Shown here: positions 35,520 through 44,855 of the stretch, piece by piece
How the letters are laid out: the number at the start of each line of letters is the position of its first letter
Numbering within the stretch: the stretch's first letter is position 1
From: an uncultured Muribaculaceae bacterium
GTDB lineage: Bacteria; Bacteroidota; Bacteroidia; Bacteroidales; Muribaculaceae
Reading direction: 5' to 3'
Length of the DNA: 64,000 nt
NCBI GenBank assembly: GCA_910579105.1
Contig: CAJTRT010000001.1
Span: 62,001-126,000 of the forward strand
The notes under the pieces: generated by a model
Told to the model about the DNA's origin: nothing
Databases searched by the model: none
The model's input: the letters and a program-made list of their open reading frames with translations, nothing else
Made by a program: the position numbers and the translations under genes

Positions 35520-36869
35520 TTAGAGAAGTCCCCACACGAAAATCGCCAGTATGGCCAGGGGGCAGATGAAGCGCAGGCTGAATATCACGAGCCGCACTCC
35601 CGCCGGGGTCGGAGCGCCCGGATCGCGTCCGGGGGCCGAGAGCTGGGCGCGGAGGATGCGCCGCGGCAGCATCCAGCCGGTGTAGACGGCTATCAGCATG
35701 CCGCCCAGAGGGAGAAGTATGTTTGACGACGCGAAATCGAAAAGGTCGAAGAACGTCATGCCGAACACCTTCGCTCCGGCCAGCGGGCCGAACGAGAGGG
35801 CGCACAGGCTGCTCAGGAGGCCGGTGGCGATGCCATAGATAACCGTGGCTTTTACGCGGCTTATCTTCCATTCGCCTATGAACCAGGCGATGACCACTTC
35901 CGACAGGGAGATGGTGGAGGTCAGCGCCGCCACGAAGAGCAGCACGAAGAACAGCGCCGCCCACAGGCTGCCGCCCGGCAGCGTGGTGAAAATCGACGGC
36001 AGCACCTCGAATACGAGCCGCGGCCCGGCGGCCGGCGTCGCTCCGAACGAGAATACCGCCGGGAAGATGATTATGCCCGCCATCACCGCCACGAGGGTGT
36101 CGAGCAGGGCGGTTGTGACCGAGGTGTTTACAAGCCGCGTCGATGATGAGAAATAGCTCGCGTAGGTCATAAGCACGCCCATGCCGACGCTGAGCGAGAA
36201 GAAGGCCTGCCCCATGGCGTTAAGCACCGTCGGGAGGTCGATCTTCGAGAAGTCGGGATGGAAAAGGAACGACAGCCCCTCGGCCGCTCCCGGCAAGAAC
36301 AACGCGTTGACGCAGAACACGAAAAGGATGGCGAACAGCATCGGCATCAACACGTTCGACACCTTTTCAATCCCTTTCCGCACACCGCGGCTTATGACGA
36401 GGAAGTTGATCGCCAGGAACAGTAGTGTCCAGAAAATCTGGCGCCCCCCGGAGGTGGTGAACGAGTCGAACTGGCTGTGGAGCGCCTCTTCCGAGGTCGC
36501 TCCGCCGAAGCCGGTCACTGCCTGGTAGATGTATTCCACCGTCCATCCGGCAACCACGCTGTAAAATCCGAGAATCAGCAGCGAACTGAGCAGCCCGATA
36601 TAGGCCACCGAGTGCCAGAACGGGGCCGCTTTCAGCTTCTTGAACGCTCCGACGACGTTGCTCCCGGTATAACGCCCGATCACGAACTCCCCGGCTACCA
36701 CGGGGACGCCGATCAGCAGCACGAAAAGCACATAGACCAGCAGGAAGGCTCCCCCGCCGTGCATGCCGGCCTCGTAGGGGAAGCGCCATATGTTGCCGAG
36801 GCCGACAGCCGACCCGACCGTGGCTGCTATCACGCCGAGTTTGGTGCTGAATTTCGTTTCGTTGGCCAT
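35520..36869 (-). CDS. sodium-dependent transporter of the SNF/NSS family
   Basis: Na+-coupled symporter for an amino acid or related amine, 449 residues with 11-12 membrane helices. The start at 36869 (MANETKFSTKLGVIAA) leads into the family signature TVGSAVGLGNIWRFPYEAG, which binds Na+ and substrate in the LeuT structure. VGMGVLMTYASYF corresponds to the second half of the site. The substrate cannot be read from the sequence. It lies 25 bases after recO on the same strand, so the two may be co-transcribed. Confidence 0.93.
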   Translation of the reverse strand: MANETKFSTKLGVIAATVGSAVGLGNIWRFPYEAGMHGGGAFLLVYVLFVLLIGVPVVAGEFVIGRYTGSNVVGAFKKLKAAPFWHSVAYIGLLSSLLILGFYSVVAGWTVEYIYQAVTGFGGATSEEALHSQFDSFTTSGGRQIFWTLLFLAINFLVISRGVRKGIEKVSNVLMPMLFAILFVFCVNALFLPGAAEGLSFLFHPDFSKIDLPTVLNAMGQAFFSLSVGMGVLMTYASYFSSSTRLVNTSVTTALLDTLVAVMAGIIIFPAVFSFGATPAAGPRLVFEVLPSIFTTLPGGSLWAALFFVLLFVAALTSTISLSEVVIAWFIGEWKISRVKATVIYGIATGLLSSLCALSFGPLAGAKVFGMTFFDLFDFASSNILLPLGGMLIAVYTGWMLPRRILRAQLSAPGRDPGAPTPAGVRLVIFSLRFICPLAILAIFVWGLL

Positions 36870-36894
36870 AGTGGTATGACAATGAATTAATGCG

Positions 36895-37626
36895 TTAGAA
36901 ATCAAATGTGTGGCGCAAGATGTCGAGCGACTGCGGGGTGGAGAATCCAGGCAGGTGCAGGGCGTAGTAGCTGAGCGCGGTGTCAATCGCCCTGTTGCGC
37001 TGCGCCCGGTTCATGGGGAAACGGAACGCGGTGCGCGGAGTCATGCGTCTGAGGATAAACGCCGCGGAAGCCTCTTCTGTTGTGATGAACCTGCCGTGGG
37101 CCGGCGGCGAGGCCCGGAATATGCCGTCGGCGAGGTCAAGCACTCTGCCCGGAGCGTAGGTCGACCAGTCCGGCTCTATGCCGAGGTGGCGTGCCAGCCC
37201 GACGAGCAATGCCACCGGGAAGTTAGCCGCACCGCGGGGCGAAAGGGCCGGGGAGGACACTCGCCGCGCCGCGGCTGCCAGGAAGCGGAACAACGCCTCG
37301 TCTGGCATGGGCTCGCGGAGAAGCGTGCTGAGCAGGTCGGCGGCGAACAGTGCCAGCGTGGCTCTTACCGCGTTTCCCTCAGGGGGGAGCGCTATCGGCC
37401 TGAGGTCGCGGAAAGAGCGTATCTCGCGGCCGGGAGCCGCGGATACCACGCACTCGAAATGAGCCATGGGCATCAGCAGCGCCCTCACCCGTCTCGCGGA
37501 AGCCGACGGTCCGGCGGGAACCAGCAGCGACATGCGACCCGCCTGCCGGCTGTATGCCGACAGGATGGAGTGGCGGTCGTTGTAGCGGACCATCCTGAGC
37601 GCTATGGCTTCAATATCGCGGTACAT
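36895..37626 (-). CDS. recO: DNA repair protein RecO
   Basis: Helps RecR load RecA on single-stranded DNA during recombinational repair. The 243-residue product has the N-terminal OB-fold (YRDIEAIALRMVRYNDRHSILSAYSRQAGRMSLLVPA) and a helical C-terminal half (LFAADLLSTLLREPMPDEALF). The four zinc cysteines found in some RecO proteins are absent. Length is that of the family. It is followed by the SNF transporter gene, a pairing with no evident functional logic. Confidence 0.88.
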   Translation of the reverse strand: MYRDIEAIALRMVRYNDRHSILSAYSRQAGRMSLLVPAGPSASARRVRALLMPMAHFECVVSAAPGREIRSFRDLRPIALPPEGNAVRATLALFAADLLSTLLREPMPDEALFRFLAAAARRVSSPALSPRGAANFPVALLVGLARHLGIEPDWSTYAPGRVLDLADGIFRASPPAHGRFITTEEASAAFILRRMTPRTAFRFPMNRAQRNRAIDTALSYYALHLPGFSTPQSLDILRHTFDF

Positions 37627-37690
37627 CTGCCGGTAATGTTATATTTTTACAACACCCTCGATATAAGTTTCAGACCTTTCTTTCGGTTTG

Positions 37691-37698
37691 CAAAGCTA
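37691..37698 (-). promoter_or_regulatory. -7 box of recO
   Basis: Minus strand TAGCTTTG, fitting TAnnTTTG, about 65 bases before the recO start. No TTTG is seen at the -33 position. Confidence 0.45.
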
Positions 37699-37743
37699 CG
37701 GAATTTTTTTGAGAAATAGAAGCGCGGTCAATCGTGGGATTGA

Positions 37744-37774
37744 TTGGGCGTAAAGCTGAAAATTCGTAACTTCG
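37744..37774 (+). promoter_or_regulatory. promoter of the MATE exporter gene
   Basis: TTGG (37744-37747), 19 bases, TAACTTCG (37767-37774), followed by the ATG at 37793. Both boxes differ by one base from consensus. Confidence 0.5.
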
Positions 37775-37792
37775 CGGGAAGAAATCCGGGTT

Positions 37793-39127
37793 ATGTTCAA
37801 GAGATGTCTTTCGATATTCCGCCTGGCGCTTCCGGTAATGGTGGCGCAGGTAGGCTTCATACTTGTGTCGTTTGCCGACAACATCATGGTGGGACGCTAT
37901 ACAACGCAGTCGCTGGCCGCGTCGTCGTTCGTCGTGAACCTGTTCAATGTGGTGATTCTATGCGCCATGGGGTTCTCCTATGGTCTTACGCCGCTTATCG
38001 GGGCGCTCTTCGGGCAGAAACGGGGGAAGGCTATCGGCCTGACTTTGCGGGCGGGCTTGATCGCTAATGTCATAGTGGGATTGCTGCTGTCGGTGGTTAT
38101 GCTGGCGCTTTATTTCTTTATAGAGCGCATGGGGCAGCCTGTGGAGCTGATTCCGCTGATCAAGCCGTTTTTCCTGATTTATCTGGCCGGGCTTTTGCCT
38201 ATGACGGTGTTCAACGCGTTCACCCAGTGGAGCTATGCGATCAAGAACACGGCTATGCCTATGTGGATTCTCCTGGGGTGCAACGCTTTGAACATAGCCG
38301 GGAATTACGCGCTCATCTATGGCAACTGGGGATTCCCCGAGCTGGGACTGACGGGAGCCGGGCTTTCCACGCTCGCGGCGAGAGTGCTTGCCCCTGTGGC
38401 AATCGTGGCGGTGTTTTTCTCGCGCCGCGCCTATCGCGAATACCGCGAGGCGTTTCTGCGTGGCGGCTCCATCCCGGCGGGTATGATGGGGACAGTCGTC
38501 AGGACTTCGTGGCCGGTGGCGTTGCAGATGACTTTCGAGACAGGCGCGTTCTCGCTCTGCGCGGTCTTTGCCGGATGGCTCGGAACGGTGTCGCTCGCGG
38601 CGTTCCAGATCGTGCTTGTCGTCGGCACGCTCGGTTTCTGCATATATTATAGTGTCGGCACAGCTATCGCCGTGCTGACCGCAAACGAGGCCGGCCGCGG
38701 GCTGGGACCCGACTGCCGTCGCCCGGCGATTGACGGGTATTTCGTCATGCTGTTCTTCATGTGCCTGTCGAGCCTCGCTTTCGTGCTGTTCGCCAGGCCG
38801 CTGATGAGCCTGTTCACAGAGGACGGGCAGGTGTTGTCGCTGGCTGTGTCGCTGCTATTCCCGCTGGTGCTCTACCAGCTTGGCGACGCCACGCAGATTA
38901 CCTTCGCCAACGCCCTGCGCGGCACCGCCAGGGTTATGCCGATGCTGTGGATAGCCTTTGTGAGCTACATACTCGTGGGGCTGCCGAGCACGTGGCTTCT
39001 TGCCTTCCCGGCCGGTCTGGGTGTCTATGGTATCGAGCTGTCGTTCTCCGTATCGCTCTTCCTCGCCGGCGCGCTCTTCCTCGCGGCTTTTCTGAAAGTC
39101 ACCCGGAAACGTCCGGTGGAAGGCTGA
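37793..39127 (+). CDS. MATE-family multidrug efflux transporter
   Basis: A 444-residue inner-membrane exporter with 12 predicted helices in two similar halves. It opens with FRLALPVMVAQVGFILVSFADNIMVGRY, whose Gln and Asp-Asn stretch is typical of the family. The second half begins near TVVRTSWPVALQMTFETGAF. MATE proteins expel cationic drugs or metabolites by Na+ or H+ antiport; the substrate is not predictable. It is convergent with yraN, with only one base between the two stop codons. Confidence 0.92.
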   Translation: MFKRCLSIFRLALPVMVAQVGFILVSFADNIMVGRYTTQSLAASSFVVNLFNVVILCAMGFSYGLTPLIGALFGQKRGKAIGLTLRAGLIANVIVGLLLSVVMLALYFFIERMGQPVELIPLIKPFFLIYLAGLLPMTVFNAFTQWSYAIKNTAMPMWILLGCNALNIAGNYALIYGNWGFPELGLTGAGLSTLAARVLAPVAIVAVFFSRRAYREYREAFLRGGSIPAGMMGTVVRTSWPVALQMTFETGAFSLCAVFAGWLGTVSLAAFQIVLVVGTLGFCIYYSVGTAIAVLTANEAGRGLGPDCRRPAIDGYFVMLFFMCLSSLAFVLFARPLMSLFTEDGQVLSLAVSLLFPLVLYQLGDATQITFANALRGTARVMPMLWIAFVSYILVGLPSTWLLAFPAGLGVYGIELSFSVSLFLAGALFLAAFLKVTRKRPVEG

Positions 39128-39128
39128 G

Positions 39129-39500
39129 CTAACGGTATGTGCGCAGGGTGGGGCGCACCGCGTCCTCGGCGTACTCTATCCGGTAATTGTGCTCGTCGCC
39201 CTCTACCGCCGCGACGTCGATGCGGGGCGTGAGGGCGCTGTCGCGCGACTGCATGTAGGCGTTGGCTCCTCGCAGGAGCATCTGTTCCTTCTGCCTGGTC
39301 ATGGCCTCGAACGGGTTGGCCGACGGCTCGCGGCGCGTCTTGACCTCGACAAACACAATGTCTGTGCCTTTCGAGGCTATTATGTCGATCTCTATTTTCC
39401 CGAGCCGCCAGTTGCGCTCCACGATGGCGTATCCGCGTTCCGCGAGATAGTCAGCTACTGCCGATTCGCCCCATTTTCCAAGATCGTTATGCTGTGCCAT
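39129..39500 (-). CDS. YraN/UPF0102 family endonuclease-fold protein
   Basis: A 123-residue protein from the ATG at 39500 (MAQHNDLGKWGESAVADYL). It has the Holliday-junction-resolvase-like core: GE near residue 11, then GKIEIDIIASKGTDIVFVEVKTR, which supplies the E, D and ExK residues of a PD-(D/E)xK site. The cellular role of YraN proteins is unsettled; a part in DNA processing or repair is suspected. The family length is about 120. Extra upstream codons in the frame are not conserved-looking and overlap the promoter. Confidence 0.9.
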   Translation of the reverse strand: MAQHNDLGKWGESAVADYLAERGYAIVERNWRLGKIEIDIIASKGTDIVFVEVKTRREPSANPFEAMTRQKEQMLLRGANAYMQSRDSALTPRIDVAAVEGDEHNYRIEYAEDAVRPTLRTYR

Positions 39501-39528
39501 GAAATCCGTTTTTTTTCTGTTGTTCTGG

Positions 39529-39536
39529 CAAAGATA
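39529..39536 (-). promoter_or_regulatory. -7 box of the yraN gene
   Basis: Minus strand TATCTTTG, 28 bases before the ATG at 39500. The -33 region lacks TTTG. Confidence 0.5.
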
Positions 39537-39662
39537 CGGAAAAATCGGTCTATATGCGGCATTATGACGCTGATTGATTTGTTGCGTTGTCTCAAATCCG
39601 GGGTTGAGGCGCATTTTAGCAAACATTAACTATTCGGCGGGGCGTGTGAGCCGGTTTTTGTA

Positions 39663-39670
39663 TATCTTTG
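39663..39670 (+). promoter_or_regulatory. -7 box of the secreted-protein cluster
   Basis: TATCTTTG, a perfect -7 element, 79 bases before the ATG at 39750. It probably drives at least the first two genes of the cluster, which are 4 bases apart. Confidence 0.55.
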
Positions 39671-39749
39671 CATATTCAGTGCGTTATGCTGCGATACTTT
39701 CTAAATATGCTTAATTTATACGCCGATTATTCAACATATTGTTTTGCTT

Positions 39750-42071
39750 ATGAATAATAATACACGTTTTGCCGCTTTGGCAGCCGCTTCCGTTGTCGCC
39801 GTGGCCGCGTTTGGTCATGAAATGGTCAGGCTCGTTCCCGCCGGCAGCCCCGCTGCCACCACAATCGTCGCCGCTCCGGCCGAGCCGTCGCGTGCCGCGT
39901 CGAAAATGGCCGTTGCCAAGCCGGCGCCCTCTGCTGCCCGGCAGACCCGGGCGTTGCCGGCTGTCGCGAAAGTGAAAGCGGCTGTCGCAGCCCCGTCAGC
40001 GGTCGGTTATGTCGACCACGGCGACAAGGTCGTGCTAAGTTGGAACGCCGTGGAGGGCGCTTCCGGGTATAAGGTTTACGAGGCCGGCGCCACAAGCGCC
40101 GATATCAAAAGCCTTGGAACGACATCCTCCACGACTTTCGATGTCGTTCGGTCTACCGACAGCGGCGAAGATGCCATAACGCTCTTCGGAGTGACCGCTG
40201 TCTCTGGAAATGACGAGAGCCAGATCGCGGCCACGCCGGTGCTTACCACCGGCGCGATCGCCCCGCTACCCTGGAAGGAGAGCTTCCGCAACGGCTCTAC
40301 GGACAAGTTCTTCTGGACGGAGCGTACCTCCGATAACCAGTGGGGGATGCTGACCGATGCCTCCGGCCTTACGTCGGTCGACGGCGACAACGGAGTGCTT
40401 GCCTTCCAGGCTCTCAATGCCGGCGATTATCTGAATCTGCATACAGGGAAAATCGCCCTCGCCGGTAGCCCCTACCTGGTGTTCTATCGTTATTACCGCC
40501 CGACCCAGAACGTGGAGCTGACGGTTGTCGCCTCATTCCCCGACGGCTCCTCGCGACAGGTGTTCAAAAGCGAGAACACCGGCACTGCCGCCGCGTACTG
40601 GAAAGCGGAGACGGTGGACCTCGCGGCGTACAAGGATTACCGCTATTGCACCCTGTCGTTCAATTTCGTTTCCAAAGAGACTTTCTCCAACGGCGGGGCC
40701 CTGGTCGCCATCGACGCGATTCAGGTGATCGACAACAAGAACGTTGACGTGGCGGCCGGTCTGCTGCTCCCCTCGAAAGTCATAAAGGGGCACGCGGTGT
40801 CGGGCGAGCTTGAAATACGCAACAATTCGATCAGCGAGACCCCGGCGCTCAGCGTCAACGTCAGCGTCGACGGCAAACCCATCGTCAGCGGGCCGCTTAA
40901 CGGCACTCTCCCCGCTCTCGGAACCGGGCTCCTCTCCTTCGAGATTCCTACCAGCTCCCTGTCCCAGGCCGACAGGCTGGAAATAACCGCGGAAATCACC
41001 GCCGAGGGCGACGAAGTTCCGGCTAACAACCGCGCGGCGGCAACCGTGGAGCTCGAGCAGACATGGCGCAACCCCGTCGCGTCGCTCCAGGCGTTCCGCA
41101 CGCCTGACAACGGAATATCGCTTGAATGGGGCGCTCCCGAGAACAACAGCAAGGCTGTCGAGGACGGATTCGAGGGTTACGAACCCTGGGCTACCGAGTT
41201 CGGCGAATGGACAACCGTCGACAACGACAAGGCGTTCCACGGCGGCGTGTTCCCCGTGAGCGACTATCCTGGCCAGATGGAGCAGTTCGCGTTCAAGGTA
41301 ATGACACCGGAGGAAATAGGCGAGACCAATAACGCCAACGCCGGCCGTTCTTATCTCGGAGGCGTGTTCGGCGTGCTCGACGATCCCGACGAGGGCGCGA
41401 CATACGCCGCTTCCGACGCGTGGCTCATTTCCCCCGAGCTCTCCGGCGAGGCGCATACCGGCAGTTTCTATGCAGCCAGCACTCCGGCCTACAATGCCTG
41501 GTGGGAGCAATACGACCAGACCGATGAGACTTTCTACATAATGTATTCCACCACAGGCAACGCCGCCTCTGACTTTAAGGATTACTGCTATGCGGGATCG
41601 ATTTCAAACAAGAAGGTGGTCGACGACGAGCATTATGTGAAAATCGAGTTCTCGATTCCCGAAGGCGCGCGCTACTTCGCCATACACCATACAACCCCGG
41701 CCGGCGACGGTTGCATGCTACGTCTTGACGACTTCGCGTATGTCGCAGGTGGCGCTCCCGTGTCATACAACGTGTATGCCGACGGCGAACTGCTTGCCAA
41801 AAGCAAGGAGATGAGCTGCCTCGACGCGGCTGCCAAAGCCTCGAAATACGCTGTTACAGCGGTCTACCGCGACGGCTCTGAGTCGCTTCCCGTCGAAGTG
41901 CTTGCCGACCAGGCCTCGATCGAGACCGCCGGCACTGACGGCGCTCCCGCTCCGTTTGACATCTACAACCTCCAGGGTGTGGCCGTGCGCCGCGGCGCCG
42001 TCTCTGTCGATGACGCGGCCCTTGCTCCCGGAATCTATATCGCCAAAGGTAAGAAATTCGTAATCAAGTAA
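39750..42071 (+). CDS. large secreted multidomain protein with C-terminal sorting-like tail
   Basis: A 773-residue exported protein (start ATG 39750). The N-terminal helix (RFAALAAASVVAVAAFG) is followed by an Ala/Pro/Lys-rich linker to about residue 85. Then come a fibronectin-III-like domain (VVLSWNAVEGASGYKVY), a jelly-roll-like module (FFWTERTSDNQWG region), a CARDB-like stretch and a second Fn3-like start. A choice-of-anchor/cleaved-adhesin-like module follows, ending RYFAIHHTTPAGDGCMLRLD. The tail (DIYNLQGVAVRRG, then LAPGIYIAKGKKFVIK) resembles type IX sorting domains. The role is probably binding at the surface or outside the cell. It precedes the C10 peptidase gene by 4 bases. Confidence 0.75.
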   Translation: MNNNTRFAALAAASVVAVAAFGHEMVRLVPAGSPAATTIVAAPAEPSRAASKMAVAKPAPSAARQTRALPAVAKVKAAVAAPSAVGYVDHGDKVVLSWNAVEGASGYKVYEAGATSADIKSLGTTSSTTFDVVRSTDSGEDAITLFGVTAVSGNDESQIAATPVLTTGAIAPLPWKESFRNGSTDKFFWTERTSDNQWGMLTDASGLTSVDGDNGVLAFQALNAGDYLNLHTGKIALAGSPYLVFYRYYRPTQNVELTVVASFPDGSSRQVFKSENTGTAAAYWKAETVDLAAYKDYRYCTLSFNFVSKETFSNGGALVAIDAIQVIDNKNVDVAAGLLLPSKVIKGHAVSGELEIRNNSISETPALSVNVSVDGKPIVSGPLNGTLPALGTGLLSFEIPTSSLSQADRLEITAEITAEGDEVPANNRAAATVELEQTWRNPVASLQAFRTPDNGISLEWGAPENNSKAVEDGFEGYEPWATEFGEWTTVDNDKAFHGGVFPVSDYPGQMEQFAFKVMTPEEIGETNNANAGRSYLGGVFGVLDDPDEGATYAASDAWLISPELSGEAHTGSFYAASTPAYNAWWEQYDQTDETFYIMYSTTGNAASDFKDYCYAGSISNKKVVDDEHYVKIEFSIPEGARYFAIHHTTPAGDGCMLRLDDFAYVAGGAPVSYNVYADGELLAKSKEMSCLDAAAKASKYAVTAVYRDGSESLPVEVLADQASIETAGTDGAPAPFDIYNLQGVAVRRGAVSVDDAALAPGIYIAKGKKFVIK

Positions 42072-42075
42072 CCAT

Positions 42076-44673
42076 ATGAACCTCAGACATACACTCGCCC
42101 TCCTCGCCTCCGCGGCTGCCATCGCGGCCTCCGCTGCTCCGATAAGTCCCGAAAAGGCGCTGGAAATCGTAAACGGCCCGTCGTCGCGGAAGGTGCTCCG
42201 CTCGCTGGGCGGCTCGTCGTCGTTTAAAATCGCCGCCAAGAGGCTTACTCCCGCCGGGGATGCCACCGCGTGCTACCTGATGACCCGTGGCGGCATGCCC
42301 GGCTATGTCATCGTCGCGGGCGACGACGCCCTCGGCACGGAAATCCTGGGATATACCGATAACGGCACGCTGGCCGAAATGCCCGATAATATGCGGGCGT
42401 GGCTCGACCAGGCCGGCCGCGCGGTGGACTACCTGAACGCCCATCCCGGAGCGGCGGTCAAGAAAGTGGCCGTCCCCTCGCGGAGTGCCGCCGTCGGCCC
42501 GCTGCTGGGCGATATACACTGGGGGCAGCAGCCCTATTACAACCGCAAGGCTCCGTCGACCTCCTATCCGATAGGCTGCGTCGCGACCGCCGTGGGCCAG
42601 GTGATGTACTCGCACCGCTGGCCCGAGCGGGGTACTGGCTCGCACAGCTACACGTCAACCACTCACAAGCTCGAGATCTCGCAGGATTTCTCGCAGTCGA
42701 CCTACCTGTGGGACAAGATGGCGAACACCCTCGACAACACCTCCTCGACAGAAACAGTCGACGCTGTGGCCTCGATGCTGTATGATTTCGCCGTTTCCGT
42801 CGAGATGGATTTCCAGGTCGGAGGCTCGGGAGCATATTCCGAGAAGATTGCCGGCGCGCTGGCCAACCATTTCGGTTATTCAAAGCAGGCCCATTGCGCG
42901 AAGCGCGACGCCTATACCGGCGAGCAGTGGCTCGAGATGCTCCACGGCGAGCTTGACAACGGTTTCTCCGTCGTATACGGGGGCGCGACCTCCGGGATGG
43001 GCATGGGCCACTCGTTCGTTTGCGACGGTTACAACGAGGACGGCCTCTACCATATCAACTGGGGCTGGAACGGCAACGGAAACGGCTATTTCGCCCTCAA
43101 CGCCCTGGCCTACGACTATATCGACATGAGCACCGGCCAAAGTATGAAGGACGGCTTCAACTACCACCAGGATATGATCGTGGGGATGCGGCCCGACCGC
43201 GACGGATCGACACAGTGGCGCGACTACGAGTTCTTCACCGAAGGGCTCATGGCGGTCGGTGCCGACGGCGATCCCGTTGATTTCCATCCGGTGACAATCG
43301 CCTGCGGCGGGGAGCTGCCCATATACCTCTACGAGGCGTATAACATTTCCAACCGTATGACACCCGTCAGGGAAATGGGTCTGCGGATGACCGACGCCCA
43401 TGGCGGCCAGGTGGCGGCGTTCAGCCCTGTCGCTGCCGGAAACTTCCGTTTCGGCCCGGTGCTCGACGATCCCGTGGTTGTGACTCTTCCGGCCCAGCTG
43501 CCCGACGGCGAATATATCATTGAGCCGTATTTCCTGCTTGACGGGGAGAGCCAGCCCCGCAAGTTCACCACTTCCGTAGGCGCGGTTTCCCGCCTGAAAG
43601 CGGTTGTGGCCGACGGGCAGGCCGAAATAACCCCGGCGGGGCATTACAGCCTTCGTGTCGAAGACCTCACATGGACTCCCGACCACCTTGACAGTGACGT
43701 AAGCTCGACTTTCCGCCTGACGGTCACGAACGACGGCGAGCTTTATGACGGATGCCTGTATTTCCAGCTCAAAGTCAAGGGGGATAACGTAGCGCACCAT
43801 TGGTACAACTCGCCGCACGTCGATGTTACGATTCCGGCGGGGGAGACCCGTACCATCGAATTTACCCAGGAGCTTGACTGCTATCGCAGCGACGCGTATG
43901 TGATCACGTTCTACAACCGCGACGAGAAGCCGTTCTATTCCCAGGAAGGGCTGTCGATCGACGGCCGCGAGCCTGAGCCGGAACTGTCTCTCACCAAGAA
44001 GATAAAATTCATCCCCAAGGACTACCAGGTGCCCTGGAACTGTATGATTCTCGAGGCAGAGCTGATCAACGAGGGTGGCCTTTACGAGGGTAAGATGTTC
44101 TGGGTCATGGTGGATCCTTACACTATGATGACCAACGACAACTACGAGGGTCGCGACCATGAGGTAGTGATTCCCGGCAACGGCACGGTTAAGACCGTTC
44201 ACGTCATGGGTGTGTTCGACTATCCTAACTCGTGGAGCATGTCAAACGAGTTCCTAGCCGTGTTCAACCACGTCGGCACCAACTGCATGCAGGCCGGTTC
44301 GATAGGCCCGCAGAAGTTCAACCTCCTGGAAACCACCTACGGCTCCAAAAACGAGGCTGTCACATGGGATCCCGCCTGGGATACCCAGAATGCCGACCGC
44401 GGCCAGCAGTCAGGTGTTGAGTGCGTGCCGTCAGTTGCCCCTAAGGCCGACATAGCGATCAGCTGCGTCGACGGGGTGGTTGTCGCCAAGCTCCCAGCCG
44501 GAGCCGCCTTGAAAGCGCTGACGGTGTTCGACGCCCAGGGGCGCCCTGTGGCTTTCGGGCCTGACGGTGCGGAGGGAGAGGTCCGCGTCGACATCTCCGC
44601 GCTGCCGTCGGCTCCCTACTTCGTGGCTGTCAGCACCACCGCCGGGTCTGCCGCCGCGCCTGTCGTACGCTGA
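42076..44673 (+). CDS. secreted C10-family cysteine peptidase (streptopain/interpain type)
   Basis: A papain-like protease made as a zymogen. The 865-residue protein has a signal peptide (residues 1-20) and a Spi/propeptide-type N-terminal domain (ISPEKALEIVNG to GYVIVAGDDALGTEILGYT). The catalytic domain (about 140-370) carries Cys168 in YPIGCVATAVGQVM, His312 in GMGMGHSFVCDGY, and the Trp-rich INWGWNGNGNGYF. About 500 residues of beta-sandwich-like domains follow, with a tail (VFDAQGRPVAF) like type IX sorting domains. Relatives include SpeB of Streptococcus, PrtT/interpain A of oral Bacteroidales and Bfp of B. fragilis. The long C-terminal part exceeds SpeB by far. It is probably translated from one mRNA with the preceding gene. 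Confidence 0.92.
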   Translation: MNLRHTLALLASAAAIAASAAPISPEKALEIVNGPSSRKVLRSLGGSSSFKIAAKRLTPAGDATACYLMTRGGMPGYVIVAGDDALGTEILGYTDNGTLAEMPDNMRAWLDQAGRAVDYLNAHPGAAVKKVAVPSRSAAVGPLLGDIHWGQQPYYNRKAPSTSYPIGCVATAVGQVMYSHRWPERGTGSHSYTSTTHKLEISQDFSQSTYLWDKMANTLDNTSSTETVDAVASMLYDFAVSVEMDFQVGGSGAYSEKIAGALANHFGYSKQAHCAKRDAYTGEQWLEMLHGELDNGFSVVYGGATSGMGMGHSFVCDGYNEDGLYHINWGWNGNGNGYFALNALAYDYIDMSTGQSMKDGFNYHQDMIVGMRPDRDGSTQWRDYEFFTEGLMAVGADGDPVDFHPVTIACGGELPIYLYEAYNISNRMTPVREMGLRMTDAHGGQVAAFSPVAAGNFRFGPVLDDPVVVTLPAQLPDGEYIIEPYFLLDGESQPRKFTTSVGAVSRLKAVVADGQAEITPAGHYSLRVEDLTWTPDHLDSDVSSTFRLTVTNDGELYDGCLYFQLKVKGDNVAHHWYNSPHVDVTIPAGETRTIEFTQELDCYRSDAYVITFYNRDEKPFYSQEGLSIDGREPEPELSLTKKIKFIPKDYQVPWNCMILEAELINEGGLYEGKMFWVMVDPYTMMTNDNYEGRDHEVVIPGNGTVKTVHVMGVFDYPNSWSMSNEFLAVFNHVGTNCMQAGSIGPQKFNLLETTYGSKNEAVTWDPAWDTQNADRGQQSGVECVPSVAPKADIAISCVDGVVVAKLPAGAALKALTVFDAQGRPVAFGPDGAEGEVRVDISALPSAPYFVAVSTTAGSAAAPVVR

Positions 44674-44700
44674 GCATAAATAAAATGTCGCAAAAACACC

Positions 44701-44792
44701 GAGTTGTAGGGAAGCACGGCCTGTGCGTCTGAATAGCAAGACTTGATTGCCTGTCGGTTAGCTGACGCACGAGCCGTGCGTCCCTGCAACTC
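44701..44792. repeat. REPIN-like inverted palindrome pair, copy 3 (variant)
   Basis: The left arm begins GAGTTGTAGGGA and contains GCACGGCCTGTGC. The right arm is its inverted near-copy ending GTCCCTGCAACTC (44763-44792). About 26 of 29 arm positions can pair. The head TAGGGAnGC is shared with copies 1 and 2, but the palindrome core differs (CACGGC/GCCGTG in place of GCGGC/GCCGC). It lies in the 182-base gap between the peptidase gene and the next secreted-protein gene and may limit read-through. Confidence 0.7.
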
Positions 44793-44855
44793 GGATAAAA
44801 AATATAAGTCAAGCGACAGTGGCTTTTTCAATATTTCTTTACCAATCAATCAATT

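Noticed and set aside
44616..44849. 77-residue open frame antisense to the end of the C10 peptidase gene
   Set aside because: It overlaps the REPIN-like element and reads as repeat plus antisense sequence.
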